A DNA stretch of 33,503 bases from Brevibacillus daliensis (GCF_021245735.1 NZ_JAJISB010000009.1:1-33503); one strand, 5' to 3'; numbered from the stretch's first letter, positions 1 through 7,674 are shown. Notes: generated by a model from the sequence alone, not told the origin. Translations and numbers: made by a program.

Positions 1-185
1 GGGAACAAATGATTACACCTAAAGAAGTTGTTGCTATGCAGAAAGAAATGCTCCGATTAAAGCAGGAAAATGAAATTCTATAAAAGGGTATGGCCATATT
101 CGCACAAAGTAGATGTAGCTATGTAAAACCAATTCATAGCAAGAAATCGAAGACATCATCAAGCCGATTACGTATTCCACACTAA
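1..185 (+). pseudogene. IS3-family transposase OrfA remnant (3' part)
   Basis: Reading frame 3 from the window edge gives a leucine-zipper-like helix (KEMLRLKQENEIL), an in-frame TAA at about 81, then KGMAIFAQS. This is the end of IS3-family OrfA proteins, whose consensus is ENEILKKAMAIFA; the stop sits where the first lysine codon is expected. The frame continues to a TAA at 183-185 without recognisable OrfA or OrfB sequence. No OrfB and no terminal inverted repeat is visible, so the element is inactive. The upstream part lies outside the window. Confidence 0.65.
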
Positions 186-220
186 TTGAGGAGTTTGTCT
201 ATAGTGTCATTGTGAAAACG

Positions 221-549
221 ATATTTTCCGATGAATTAGGAGACCAGTGGCTTGATTCACCAGATGAATATGTTGGACGCGCTGGATGAGCAGTGAATGG
301 AATGCGCCCCGCTCAGGCTGCCCGTATCCGATTTCGATCTGCTGGCAGATATACGGCACCTCTGTTGATTCGCAGCCCTTTTGGTGGCGGAGTGCTACAC
401 CGGAGCTGGACTCTGATAGTTTAGAAGCCCTGTTTGCCAATTCTCCCGGATTGAAGGTGGGTATTCCTTCTATACCTTATGACGCGAAGGGACTCTTACT
501 CTCAGCGATTCGTGAATACAACCTAAAAACGAAAACTTGTCACTTTTGA
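221..549 (+). pseudogene. 2-oxoacid dehydrogenase E1 component beta subunit fragment, frameshifted
   Basis: Two frames together give a degraded stretch of a pyruvate/acetoin dehydrogenase E1-beta subunit. The first, from 221, reads IFSDE, then after an in-frame TGA at about 287 [13 protein letters not shown] and [12 protein letters not shown]. Around 395-405 homology moves to another frame, reading [19 protein letters not shown] and [12 protein letters not shown]. These match the family blocks around RTPxGGG, HSDSLEAxFxHxPGLKV and [12 protein letters not shown]. The rest of the subunit is missing on both sides, and no E1-alpha, E2 or E3 gene is near. It is a fossil of a larger operon. The family call is secure; whether it came from pdhB, acoB or bkdAB cannot be decided. 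Confidence 0.7.
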
Positions 550-556
550 TCGCAAA

Positions 557-599
557 AAAGGCTTTCACTCACTCGATCTACTGGTGAGTGAAAGCCTTT
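557..599 (-). terminator. Rho-independent terminator of the cupin gene
   Basis: A perfect 16-bp inverted repeat (557-572 with 584-599, 11-nt loop) precedes a T run when read on the minus strand. It lies about 70 nt past the cupin stop codon. Confidence 0.85.
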
Positions 600-670
600 C
601 TGATTGGTAGAGAGCATCATGCCATTCTTAAATCGGACAGAGTAGGTTACAGGTTCGATTTATAAGTGAA

Positions 671-1195
671 TTAAAGTGAGCCGTGTGTATAATCGACCAA
701 TGTCGTATGTTCAACTGCACCGTTTTCACGTGCCATGAGGTAATGGAGACGCGCATCTGCCATGAGCGCGAGTTGTCCATCGTCAGTGTACCCTCCAATT
801 GGTCCATGCGAAATGGCGAGCATAGTCACTCCCTCAGGTGAAGTAAACGGTTCATGGATAGCGCCTGCGGATTCACAGGTATAGTAACCTGCATACCCTT
901 TGTCGTCACCATCATCGTAATAAAATCCGCCTTCGATAATATACGCTTCTGTGTTGTGGAGATGCCAATGTACAGCTGCTTTCGTGTCGGGGTCTACCTT
1001 GAGCAGCAAGGTAAAATTGCCTGAGACGAGATCACAAAAGAGGAGCTTGAAGTAAGTTCCAGGCATCAACCAATCTGTCCACGGTATCCACTCCGGATTG
1101 ATGAAGTCGCGTCGATCCCCTTTTGGAGTGATTCCAGGGTTTTTCATCCAATACAAAGGATGGAACTGCTTTGTTTCATTTTGATTTTTTGACAT
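671..1195 (-). CDS. Dke1-like cupin (acetylacetone / 2,4'-dihydroxyacetophenone dioxygenase-type family)
   Basis: This 174-aa protein is a single-domain cupin. Motif 1 is HWHLHNTEAYIIEGG (H76, H78, H80, E83) and motif 2 contains ESAGAIHEPF (H114). Known: acetylacetone dioxygenase Dke1 uses a three-His Fe(II) site with an SHIH motif and a later GALH, followed by a FIDDNGK-type segment. Here WHLH (H78, H80), GAIH (H114) and the later YTDDGQ line up with these, so a three-His non-haem iron C-C-cleaving dioxygenase is the best guess. The substrate is unknown. ATG 1195 follows AGGAGG at 1205-1210. The gene is divergent from the SARP-type activator, and its promoter holds three phased heptamers. 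Alternatives are a ChrR-like sensor cupin or a non-enzymatic cupin. Confidence 0.75.
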   Translation of the reverse strand: MSKNQNETKQFHPLYWMKNPGITPKGDRRDFINPEWIPWTDWLMPGTYFKLLFCDLVSGNFTLLLKVDPDTKAAVHWHLHNTEAYIIEGGFYYDDGDDKGYAGYYTCESAGAIHEPFTSPEGVTMLAISHGPIGGYTDDGQLALMADARLHYLMARENGAVEHTTLVDYTHGSL

Positions 1196-1235
1196 GTGGA
1201 TCGTCCTCCTACTTATGTTTTCTATACCTTAAGTA

Positions 1236-1288
1236 ATTGTAAACGGACGATCTTACAAAAATCTTACAGAGTAATGGGGTTTTCTTAC
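1236..1288 (-). promoter_or_regulatory. Cupin promoter with triple SARP-type heptamer repeat
   Basis: On the minus strand the order is GTAAGAA (1288-1282), 14 nt, GTAAGAT (1267-1261), TTTT, GTAAGAT (1256-1250), 8 nt, then TACAAT as a -10 element (1241-1236). There is no -35 match; the proximal heptamer occupies its place. Known: SARP/OmpR-type activators bind heptamer direct repeats at 11-bp period whose 3' copy lies 8 bp before the -10. The neighbouring activator has exactly this class of DNA-binding domain. The same arrangement occurs before the SDR gene. Confidence 0.8.
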
Positions 1289-1317
1289 TAATGCTTCTTT
1301 TCTTATGGAGGAGACGG

Positions 1318-1323
1318 TATAAT
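1318..1323 (+). promoter_or_regulatory. Probable -10 element of the activator gene
   Basis: A perfect TATAAT lies 46 nt before the start of the activator gene. No good -35 is seen at 17 nt. The cupin-side heptamers end 30 nt upstream, so autoregulation is possible. Confidence 0.5.
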
Positions 1324-1369
1324 TTTCTGTAATATCAAAAAAATTAAAACATTTATAAGGGAGGTCATG

Positions 1370-4120
1370 ATGAAGATTTTCGAATCTAAGCTGAGTCCCC
1401 CAGAGATGATGAAATATCTTGCACGAGAGCGGCTGTTCCGTTACCTTGACCAGCATCTCCACAAATCCCTTATCTCCATAACGAGCGAGGGTGGCTATGG
1501 CAAAACGACACTCGTATTCAGTTATTTAAAAGAAAAAAGGATTTCAGCAGTGTGGTACCGATTGGAAGCATCCGATCGAAATCCCCTTGTTTTTTTAACG
1601 TACCTGCACGCAGGCCTAAACTCTCACCTGGCATGCAAAAGGATGAAAAAGGAAAAAGTTAATAAGACAGATAACATTGCGCAGGTACTTGAGCAGGTTG
1701 TGGCGCAGATGAATGCTCTGGATAAACGTCTTTTGATTGTACTGGAAGACTACCATCATCTGAAAGAACAAGTGGAAATTAGGCGGATCATGGTAGCGTT
1801 GCTTCAATCAGCTCCAAACTTCGTCACCTTCATCGTAAACGGCCGAATGAAGCCGGATCTTCCACTGGTTCAGTTGAAGCTTAGCCAGCATTTAGCTGAA
1901 TTATCCTCGCACGATTTGGCTTTCGACAGAGAAGAAACAAAGGCTTTTTTCCGAGAACTATTTGATCTGGACATGTCTTCAGAGGAAATTCAGTTGATCT
2001 TACACAAGACTGAAGGCTGGGCAGCCAGTCTCGTGTTGCTTTGGGATGTATTGAAGAGTCTGAATCATTTGCAACGAAAGCATTTCATTACGCACATGGG
2101 AGTCACAGAGGATATCTACAGCTATTTAGTGACGGAGGTACTGGGACAGCAACCTGATGACCTCCAGTACTTTCTGCTCCACACTAGCCTGATCGAAGAA
2201 CTTGATCCAGCGATTATTAACCAGTGGCTGGAAATGTCAGATGCACAGAAAAAGGTAGATCACTTGCAGGAACATCATCTGTTTCTTTATAGGGATCACC
2301 GAGGAGCTTTTCGCTATCATCAGCTATTCAAGGTATTTTTGTATCAAAAACTAAAGAGCGAGAGCAGTCAGGCAGATTTGAATCAGAAGCATGCCCAGTT
2401 GGGAGCGATTTATGAAAAGAATCACCAGCTTTTACGGGCATTCGTTCATTACACCTGGGGAAATAAATATCTAGAGGCAGCAAGACTGATGAGGATGATG
2501 GTGAATCGTTATCGACCTGAATGGTTTTTGCATGTTGTGGACGGAGCGTTGGAGTCGTTATCACCTGATCATTCCCTTGCTACCACAAGTTTGTTCTTGT
2601 TTCGCTGTGTTCCGCTCGAAATACTAGAGGAGCTCATCCTAGTACTAGAAGAAGGCATCGAACGAAAACAGACAAAAAATAGTATGGCAGCTCATCTTCA
2701 ACATCGGTTGGCCAACATTCATTTTTATCGTGGGGATCTCAACCGTGCACTCGCGTTATTCCACTCATCCGCTAAAGGTGCGGAACATGCACAAGATTTT
2801 TCGCTTGTTGCCTTGAATCTGTCTATGGCTTCGCAAATTTACCGGTTCCAAGACAATCATTCCGATGCTATTCGCTACGCGCGCCAGTCCCTCTCGTACT
2901 CAGAGTTGCATGTCATTCCACCGCATGTGCTGATGCATGGCTTGTGGAGTTTGGCAGAGGTATTACTGGAAACAAACGAGCCTGAATCGGCGGAAATCTT
3001 TCTTGTACAAGCGATTGCCGTATCAGAATCATGCGATGAAGCATCCAAAGCATTTCCCTACAGCTCGATGGGCAAGCTGTACCGGCAGCGTCAAGATTAT
3101 GAGTTAGCGATCGAGTGGGGGCAGAAAGCGGTAGCGCATGCCTCTCGTTTCCGGATTGATACGGACATGGGCTGGGCGAACAAGGAGCTGGGAATCACTT
3201 TTTTACATGCGAAACAACTTGATTTAGCAGAAGAAAGCTTGCGCGCATCCCAGCGGTACTTTCGAAAGTATACCTACCTAAACCAAGTCATCGGGGAATG
3301 GCTACAAAAATTGACTCGCAAGCAAAGCGCTGAAACCTTGTTAGAGAGTGGAGGATCTGCTACGCAGTCTAAACCACTCACCATCAAGATCCTAGGCGAG
3401 CTACAGTTACGTAGGGGCGACTCATGGATCAAGATCACAAGAAAATCTAGTTTGTATTTATTTCTTCTCTTGCTGACTCATCGGGGAAGAATGCTGACAA
3501 AGGATTACATCATGGAAGAATTGTTTCCTGAAGATGGGATGGCTACGGCCCAGAACAAGTTTTACGTTTCCTTGTCAATCCTGCGCAAAAGCTTGGAGCC
3601 AGAGCTGGATTTTGGTCGCAACTCAACCTACATCAAACAACAAGGAAACAACTATTTTCTGTCCACACAGCAAGTACATGTAGATGCAGATGATTTTCTC
3701 CAATGGACTGAAGTGAAAGAATCCAGTCTATCTACCAAAAAACTCGACCAGCTCCAAAGAGCCGAAGCCTGCTACCAAGGGGATTTTGCTAGAGATTTCC
3801 CCTATCAAACTTTTCTTGAGGTTGAGAGAGAGAAACTACGTGTCTGCTATCTCCACATGCTGGAGAGAATCGCGAGGTATTATTGGGAGCTACGACAGTT
3901 TGAACAGGGTATGTACTACTATGACAAAATTTTGGCGGTAGACCCGTATTGCGAGCACATTTACCAAGAATATGCTGCGCGCTTGCTTGAGGAAAAGCTT
4001 GTTGTCAAAGCTCAAAGCGTCTATGCAAGAGCGAAAAAGCATCTGGAGGACGAGCTGGGCATCCCGATGACAATGGACTCTTTTCCAAATGGTCTGCATC
4101 ATGCTGTAAGAAAGAAATGA
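1370..4120 (+). CDS. STAND ATPase transcriptional activator with C-terminal SARP (winged helix + BTAD) domain
   Basis: This 916-aa regulator joins a MalT-like N-terminus to a SARP-type C-terminus. Near the N-terminus are a P-loop, EGGYGKTT (about residues 40-47), and Walker B, LLIVLEDYHH (about 121-130). A NOD/winged-helix region and TPR-like helical repeats (roughly 400-640) follow. An OmpR-like winged helix starts at about 667 (LTIKILGELQL), and a bacterial transcriptional activator domain runs from VDADDFLQW (about 770) to ARAKKHLEDELGI. Known MalT proteins end in a LuxR helix-turn-helix; here it is replaced. Inference: ligand and ATP drive oligomerisation on the phased heptamers that precede the cupin and SDR genes. 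GGGAGG at 1359-1364 is 5 nt before ATG 1370 and only 2 nt before ATG 1367, so 1370 is preferred. No inducer can be predicted. Confidence 0.9.
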   Translation: MKIFESKLSPPEMMKYLARERLFRYLDQHLHKSLISITSEGGYGKTTLVFSYLKEKRISAVWYRLEASDRNPLVFLTYLHAGLNSHLACKRMKKEKVNKTDNIAQVLEQVVAQMNALDKRLLIVLEDYHHLKEQVEIRRIMVALLQSAPNFVTFIVNGRMKPDLPLVQLKLSQHLAELSSHDLAFDREETKAFFRELFDLDMSSEEIQLILHKTEGWAASLVLLWDVLKSLNHLQRKHFITHMGVTEDIYSYLVTEVLGQQPDDLQYFLLHTSLIEELDPAIINQWLEMSDAQKKVDHLQEHHLFLYRDHRGAFRYHQLFKVFLYQKLKSESSQADLNQKHAQLGAIYEKNHQLLRAFVHYTWGNKYLEAARLMRMMVNRYRPEWFLHVVDGALESLSPDHSLATTSLFLFRCVPLEILEELILVLEEGIERKQTKNSMAAHLQHRLANIHFYRGDLNRALALFHSSAKGAEHAQDFSLVALNLSMASQIYRFQDNHSDAIRYARQSLSYSELHVIPPHVLMHGLWSLAEVLLETNEPESAEIFLVQAIAVSESCDEASKAFPYSSMGKLYRQRQDYELAIEWGQKAVAHASRFRIDTDMGWANKELGITFLHAKQLDLAEESLRASQRYFRKYTYLNQVIGEWLQKLTRKQSAETLLESGGSATQSKPLTIKILGELQLRRGDSWIKITRKSSLYLFLLLLTHRGRMLTKDYIMEELFPEDGMATAQNKFYVSLSILRKSLEPELDFGRNSTYIKQQGNNYFLSTQQVHVDADDFLQWTEVKESSLSTKKLDQLQRAEACYQGDFARDFPYQTFLEVEREKLRVCYLHMLERIARYYWELRQFEQGMYYYDKILAVDPYCEHIYQEYAARLLEEKLVVKAQSVYARAKKHLEDELGIPMTMDSFPNGLHHAVRKK

Positions 4121-4158
4121 GAATTGGTAAGAGTACTGTAAGATTGCAACTGTATCTT
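4106..4158 (+). promoter_or_regulatory. SDR promoter with triple SARP-type heptamer repeat
   Basis: The order is GTAAGAA (4106-4112), 14 nt, GTAAGAG (4127-4133), TACT, GTAAGAT (4138-4144), 8 nt, then TATCTT as -10 (4153-4158). Spacings of 21 and 11 bp between repeats and 8 bp to the -10 are identical to the cupin promoter. The distal repeat lies in the last codons of the activator gene. Transcription would start near 4165, giving a leader of about 35 nt. Confidence 0.8.
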
Positions 4159-4199
4159 TGAAAGCGTTATCTTAATGATGGATTAAGGAGCTGACGAAG

Positions 4200-4988
4200 A
4201 TGCATGCATTACGAGGTCAAATAGCGGTAGTAACCGGAGGGGGCAGTGGGATTGGCAGGGCGATTGCCCACCGATTGAGCAGCCAGGGAGCACATGTATG
4301 GGTTACGGACATTCAGGAAGAAAATGCTTCCCGGGTCGCCACAGAAATCAGGCAAAAGGATGAACAAGCCACTGCCTATCGACTAGATGTGTCTGATGCA
4401 ACAGCAGTTAAACGTTTTTTTGAAAACGTTGAAGAAGAGTGTGGGCGAGTAGATATCCTGATCAATAATGCAGGAATTGCTGGGAATCCGGCACTTCTCG
4501 TGCACATGCGGGACGAGGAATGGATGCAGATGTTCAACATCCATGTACACGGCTCCTTTTACTGCCTGCGCGAGGCGGCCAAACTGATGATGAAAAATCA
4601 GTATGGCAGAGTGATCAACATGTCTTCTCTGGCAGCAGAAACCTCTCTTGCAGGGTTTGCCCACTATGGAGCAGCTAAGTACGCGATTGTCGGCTTGACG
4701 GAAGCAGCGGCAAAAGAACTGGCCAGTTATCAGATTACGGTCAATGCGATCAAGCCCGGAGTAATTCGCTCGGCACTAACACAAGGGATACTATCAATGG
4801 CGGAAGAACGCCTGTCCCAGGCCACACCCGTTAAAAGAATAGGGGACCCGGAGGATATCGCCAAGGTAGTGTCCATGTTCGTACAACCAGATGCAGATTT
4901 TGTGACTGGCAGCACGGTAGTGGTTGACGGAGGGTTTAGTTTGATGAATGATATGGATCGTGTCATGCTGGAAGCTTTGCGAGAGTGA
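4200..4988 (+). CDS. Short-chain dehydrogenase/reductase (FabG-like)
   Basis: A classical SDR of 262 aa, usual family length. The cofactor loop is TGGGSGIG (residues 12-19). NNAG is at 89-92, N114 lies in the active-site helix, and the catalytic residues are S142/S143, Y156 and K160 (YGAAK). The D37 position after the second beta strand (TDIQ) suggests NAD(H) rather than NADP(H). The C-terminal block FVTGSTVVVDGG is typical. ATG 4200 follows AAGGAG at 4185-4190. The gene lies 79 nt after the activator and has its own heptamer promoter, so it probably works with the cupin on the same substrate, for example oxidising an alcohol to a ketone the dioxygenase could cleave. That pathway is inference. 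Many such SDRs are misnamed 3-oxoacyl-ACP reductases; no fatty acid genes are near. Confidence 0.9.
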   Translation: MHALRGQIAVVTGGGSGIGRAIAHRLSSQGAHVWVTDIQEENASRVATEIRQKDEQATAYRLDVSDATAVKRFFENVEEECGRVDILINNAGIAGNPALLVHMRDEEWMQMFNIHVHGSFYCLREAAKLMMKNQYGRVINMSSLAAETSLAGFAHYGAAKYAIVGLTEAAAKELASYQITVNAIKPGVIRSALTQGILSMAEERLSQATPVKRIGDPEDIAKVVSMFVQPDADFVTGSTVVVDGGFSLMNDMDRVMLEALRE

Positions 4989-5002
4989 ACTCAATCAATG
5001 AT

Positions 5003-5033
5003 AGTCCGATAATATTGATTATCGGGCTTTTTT
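5003..5033 (+). terminator. Terminator of the SDR gene
   Basis: An 11-bp stem (5003-5013 with 5018-5028, one G-U pair) with a 4-nt loop ATTG is followed by six T residues. It lies 15 nt past the SDR stop. Confidence 0.9.
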
Positions 5034-5066
5034 CATTCAGAATAAAAATATTATTTCTAAATATAG

Positions 5067-5080
5067 ATACTTAACAGTAT
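5067..5080. promoter_or_regulatory. TetR operator-like palindrome, distal copy
   Basis: ATACTTAACAGTAT is a palindrome with 5-bp arms and a 4-bp centre. It matches the palindrome at 5763-5776 at 12 of 14 positions. It lies just past the 3' end of the tetR gene, an unusual place for an operator, and could instead be chance. Confidence 0.35.
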
Positions 5081-5085
5081 AATTT

Positions 5086-5700
5086 CTATACTTCATGGTG
5101 GTGGGGATGAAGCATTTTTTTCAGAGCTTTTCCGTATAAATTAGGGGGAGTTTTGTCTTCGATAATATAATAAAATATGGCCATGCCGTTTTCTAATGAT
5201 AAAATTGTCCAAGCTAATTCTTCAGCAGATAGAGTAGGTTCATGAGCTTCTTCCATCATCATTTTCTCAATAATTCCAGAAATTATTTCTACCGATTCTA
5301 ATATAAGAGTAGCCCATTTCTCGCGCACCGATTCATCGCGCATAGCAGATAATAAAAATTCCATACTAAGTAAACCCCATGCACGGTTTTTTTGCCTAGC
5401 AGAACAGAAATAATCTTCCATTTTTTCGATAAAGCGATCGAATGATTGGTACTCGCCCCATACATCACTGATGATACTTATTTGCGTTTCTATTTGTTGT
5501 TTTAATAAAGCAAGAAACAACTCTTCTTTAGATTTAAAATGGGCATAAACAGCTCCTTTGCTAAATCCGGCCGACTCCGCAATCTTATCGACAGAAGCTC
5601 CATGAAAACCAAGTTGAGCAAAAGTTTCCGCTGCTGATTCCAGGAGCATTTGTCGCGTTTCCTCTTTACGCTCCTTTTGATTTAATCTTCGTTTGACCAC
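5086..5700 (-). CDS. TetR/AcrR family transcriptional repressor
   Basis: 204 aa from the preferred GTG at 5700, which GGAGG (5708-5712) precedes by 7 nt; a longer open frame reaches GTG 5733 without a ribosome binding site. The N-terminal TetR helix-turn-helix reads AETFAQLGFHGASVDKIAE, then FSKGAVYAHFKSKEEL, the canonical recognition helix and following segment. The C-terminal ligand domain is all-helical, ends in a His-rich HPHHH tail, and shows no recognisable ligand signature. The gene is divergent from ctaB with a 165-nt gap. An ATACT-N4-AGTAT palindrome in that gap is a candidate operator, so the protein probably represses ctaB, itself or both. Confidence 0.9.
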   Translation of the reverse strand: MVKRRLNQKERKEETRQMLLESAAETFAQLGFHGASVDKIAESAGFSKGAVYAHFKSKEELFLALLKQQIETQISIISDVWGEYQSFDRFIEKMEDYFCSARQKNRAWGLLSMEFLLSAMRDESVREKWATLILESVEIISGIIEKMMMEEAHEPTLSAEELAWTILSLENGMAIFYYIIEDKTPPNLYGKALKKMLHPHHHEV

Positions 5701-5762
5701 AAACGTTCCTCCCTTTCTTGACAATAATAACACATAATATTAAGATACCAGTAATCATTTAA

Positions 5763-5776
5763 ATACTTATTAGTAT
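5763..5776. promoter_or_regulatory. TetR operator-like palindrome in the tetR-ctaB gap
   Basis: ATACTTATTAGTAT has 5-bp arms around a 4-bp AT-rich centre. It sits 63 nt before the tetR start and about 90 nt before ctaB, where a divergent operator would be expected. A near copy lies at 5067-5080. Confidence 0.5.
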
Positions 5777-5865
5777 ATATGTTCTGTATAGTATTTACAT
5801 TAGGATACATAATAACGCTAGGATCAAAAAGTTTCGATGAAGCTTAATCCAAATAGGGAAAAGGA

Positions 5866-6831
5866 ATGATAGTAATATTGCATAGTGATCAAATGAAAGA
5901 TAAAAGTGTTCAAAAATTCTCTCAACCTATGTCGAAAAAAACGGTCTCAAACATAATAGCCGAAACTATTAAGATGGGAATCATTAAATCCAATCTACTT
6001 GCCATGTTTGCTGGATTGACGTTGGCCTTATACACGAATCACATTAGCCCTTTCGAGAAAATTCCGGAAATAATTTTTGCAATTATTGGTTCATTTTTAG
6101 TTATTGGTGCAGCAGGAGCGTTCAATAATTTATATGATCGGGATATTGATTCCGTAATGGAGCGCACAAAAAGTAGACCAACTGTAACAGGAGACATAGA
6201 GCTAAAGAAAGTATTACAACTCGCTATCTTCATGACTATATTGGGTCTAATGCTATTAGCGTTTGCTACACCTTTAGCAGCACTATTAGGATTAATAGGT
6301 TTATTTTTTTATATTTTCCCTTATACCATATGGAGTAAAAGAAGAACAATTTATAATACGGAGATTGGGAGTATTTCTGGAGCAATGCCTCCTCTTATTG
6401 GGTGGGCAGCTATTTATCCAGATATCACACATCCCGCTATTATTGGACTTTTTATCATTACAGTAATTTGGCAAATGCCTCATTTCTATGCCATAGCTAT
6501 CCGTAAGCACGATGAGTATAAGGCTGCAAAGATTCCAATGTTACCAGTTGTCAAAGGTTTTAAAAGAACATATATACAAACGAACATTTATTTAATCATT
6601 TTACTTTTATCAAGCCTTCTTTTTTATTCTTTGAGTTTTGTGCTTATGCTTGTAGCATTTCTATTAAGTTTGATGTGGTTCATTTTATGTATTTTTGGGT
6701 ATCAAAAGATGGATTCTGAGAAATGGGCAAAATCAATGTTTATTTTCTCACTTATTTATACTACCGTTTTGTTTTTAACGGTCATTCTATATTCTCTTAT
6801 TGGAATTTTCTTCGGAATGACTAATCTATAA
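5866..6831 (+). CDS. ctaB: Protoheme IX farnesyltransferase (heme O synthase)
   Basis: A 321-aa UbiA-superfamily integral membrane prenyltransferase with about eight to nine hydrophobic helices. It transfers farnesyl from farnesyl diphosphate to the haem vinyl group, giving heme O for cytochrome oxidases. The first Asp-rich motif is NNLYDRDIDSVMERTKSRPT (N87, D91, D95). The second conserved stretch contains YTIWSKRRTIYNTEIGS and GAMPPLIGW, as in CtaB/CyoE, and WQMPHFYAIAI and IPMLPVV are also family blocks. AGGGAAAAGG precedes ATG 5866; internal ATG 5893 is possible. CtaB genes usually sit with ctaA or ctaCDEF; this one stands alone beside a TetR gene, so it may be a second, regulated copy. 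A terminator follows. Confidence 0.92.
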   Translation: MIVILHSDQMKDKSVQKFSQPMSKKTVSNIIAETIKMGIIKSNLLAMFAGLTLALYTNHISPFEKIPEIIFAIIGSFLVIGAAGAFNNLYDRDIDSVMERTKSRPTVTGDIELKKVLQLAIFMTILGLMLLAFATPLAALLGLIGLFFYIFPYTIWSKRRTIYNTEIGSISGAMPPLIGWAAIYPDITHPAIIGLFIITVIWQMPHFYAIAIRKHDEYKAAKIPMLPVVKGFKRTYIQTNIYLIILLLSSLLFYSLSFVLMLVAFLLSLMWFILCIFGYQKMDSEKWAKSMFIFSLIYTTVLFLTVILYSLIGIFFGMTNL

Positions 6832-6857
6832 TGGCGAGGTAGATTTTCCTCATGAGT

Positions 6858-6919
6858 AAGGTGTAATGGATGTTATAGAGCTATTGCCAAGATAGCCCTC
6901 CATTCATTACACCTTTTTT
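6858..6919 (+). terminator. Terminator of ctaB
   Basis: A 15-bp stem (6858-6872 with 6901-6915, one G-U pair) encloses a 28-nt loop that holds a small GCTAT/ATAGC hairpin. Six T residues (6914-6919) end it. Confidence 0.85.
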
Positions 6920-7012
6920 GAGAATATAATATTCAGAATTTTTAGTTGATAACAGAGAAATTATAGAATATTATGTATTTGAGTGATCATCTATAAAGGG
7001 GTGAATCGGTGA

Positions 7013-7615
7013 ATGGGCAGAAGAAGTGACGCAAGAGAACGGTTGTTGGAAACGGCAACTCAATTAATACCTGAACGTGGATATAATGGTGTTGGAGTTC
7101 AAGAACTTTGTAACGTAGCAGGGATTAAGCCTGGTAGTTTCTATTACTTGTTCCCTTCAAAACAACAATTGGTACTCACTGTGTTGGAGAAAACGTGGGA
7201 GAATACAATGATATTCATCATTGAGCCAATCCAAAATTCAGAACTTAATCCTCTGCAAAAAATACACGAGTTTTTCATGCGTACATATCATTTACATTCG
7301 TATCGTAGTAATGAAGGGAAACCAGTTTTGGGTTGTACATTTGCTTTACTCGGAGGAGAACTTGCTACGCAAGATCCGGTTATTAATGATAAGGTTATCG
7401 AGATTTTTTCTTTTCTTACTAATTACTTTGAAGAATGGATTATGGAAGCAAATAATCAAGGACTACTTACGATCTCAAAAGAACAGGTGCCTGATACAGC
7501 AAAAGCATTACTTTGCTACACGGAAGGAACTTCTTTAATGGCAAGAATACATAATCAACCTGTTATTTTTGCTACCATGGCTGACGGAGCGCTTCGATTA
7601 GTGGGAGCAAAATAA
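7013..7615 (+). CDS. TetR/AcrR family transcriptional regulator
   Basis: 200 aa. The helix-turn-helix reads ATQLIPERGYNGVGVQELCN followed by GIKPGSFYYLFPSKQQLV, typical of TetR members that start with an Arg-rich GRRSDARERLLE helix. The ligand domain contains GCTFALLGGELATQDP; a CxxxxLGxELA block of this kind occurs in the YxaF/LmrA-like branch of TetR regulators. AAAGGGGTG (6996-7003) precedes ATG 7013. It lies 59 nt before a co-directional oxidoreductase gene, likely its target and perhaps co-transcribed, as in repressors that sense electrophiles or quinones. The effector is not readable from sequence. Confidence 0.9.
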   Translation: MGRRSDARERLLETATQLIPERGYNGVGVQELCNVAGIKPGSFYYLFPSKQQLVLTVLEKTWENTMIFIIEPIQNSELNPLQKIHEFFMRTYHLHSYRSNEGKPVLGCTFALLGGELATQDPVINDKVIEIFSFLTNYFEEWIMEANNQGLLTISKEQVPDTAKALLCYTEGTSLMARIHNQPVIFATMADGALRLVGAK

Positions 7616-7674
7616 TATTTTTGCATTTTTATAGATGTTCACTCAACTATTAATTTAACTGGGAGTGAAATAGT

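Noticed and set aside
4383-4994. Minus-strand frames inside the SDR gene
   Set aside because: They are antisense frames of a gene with clear SDR motifs and have no features of their own.
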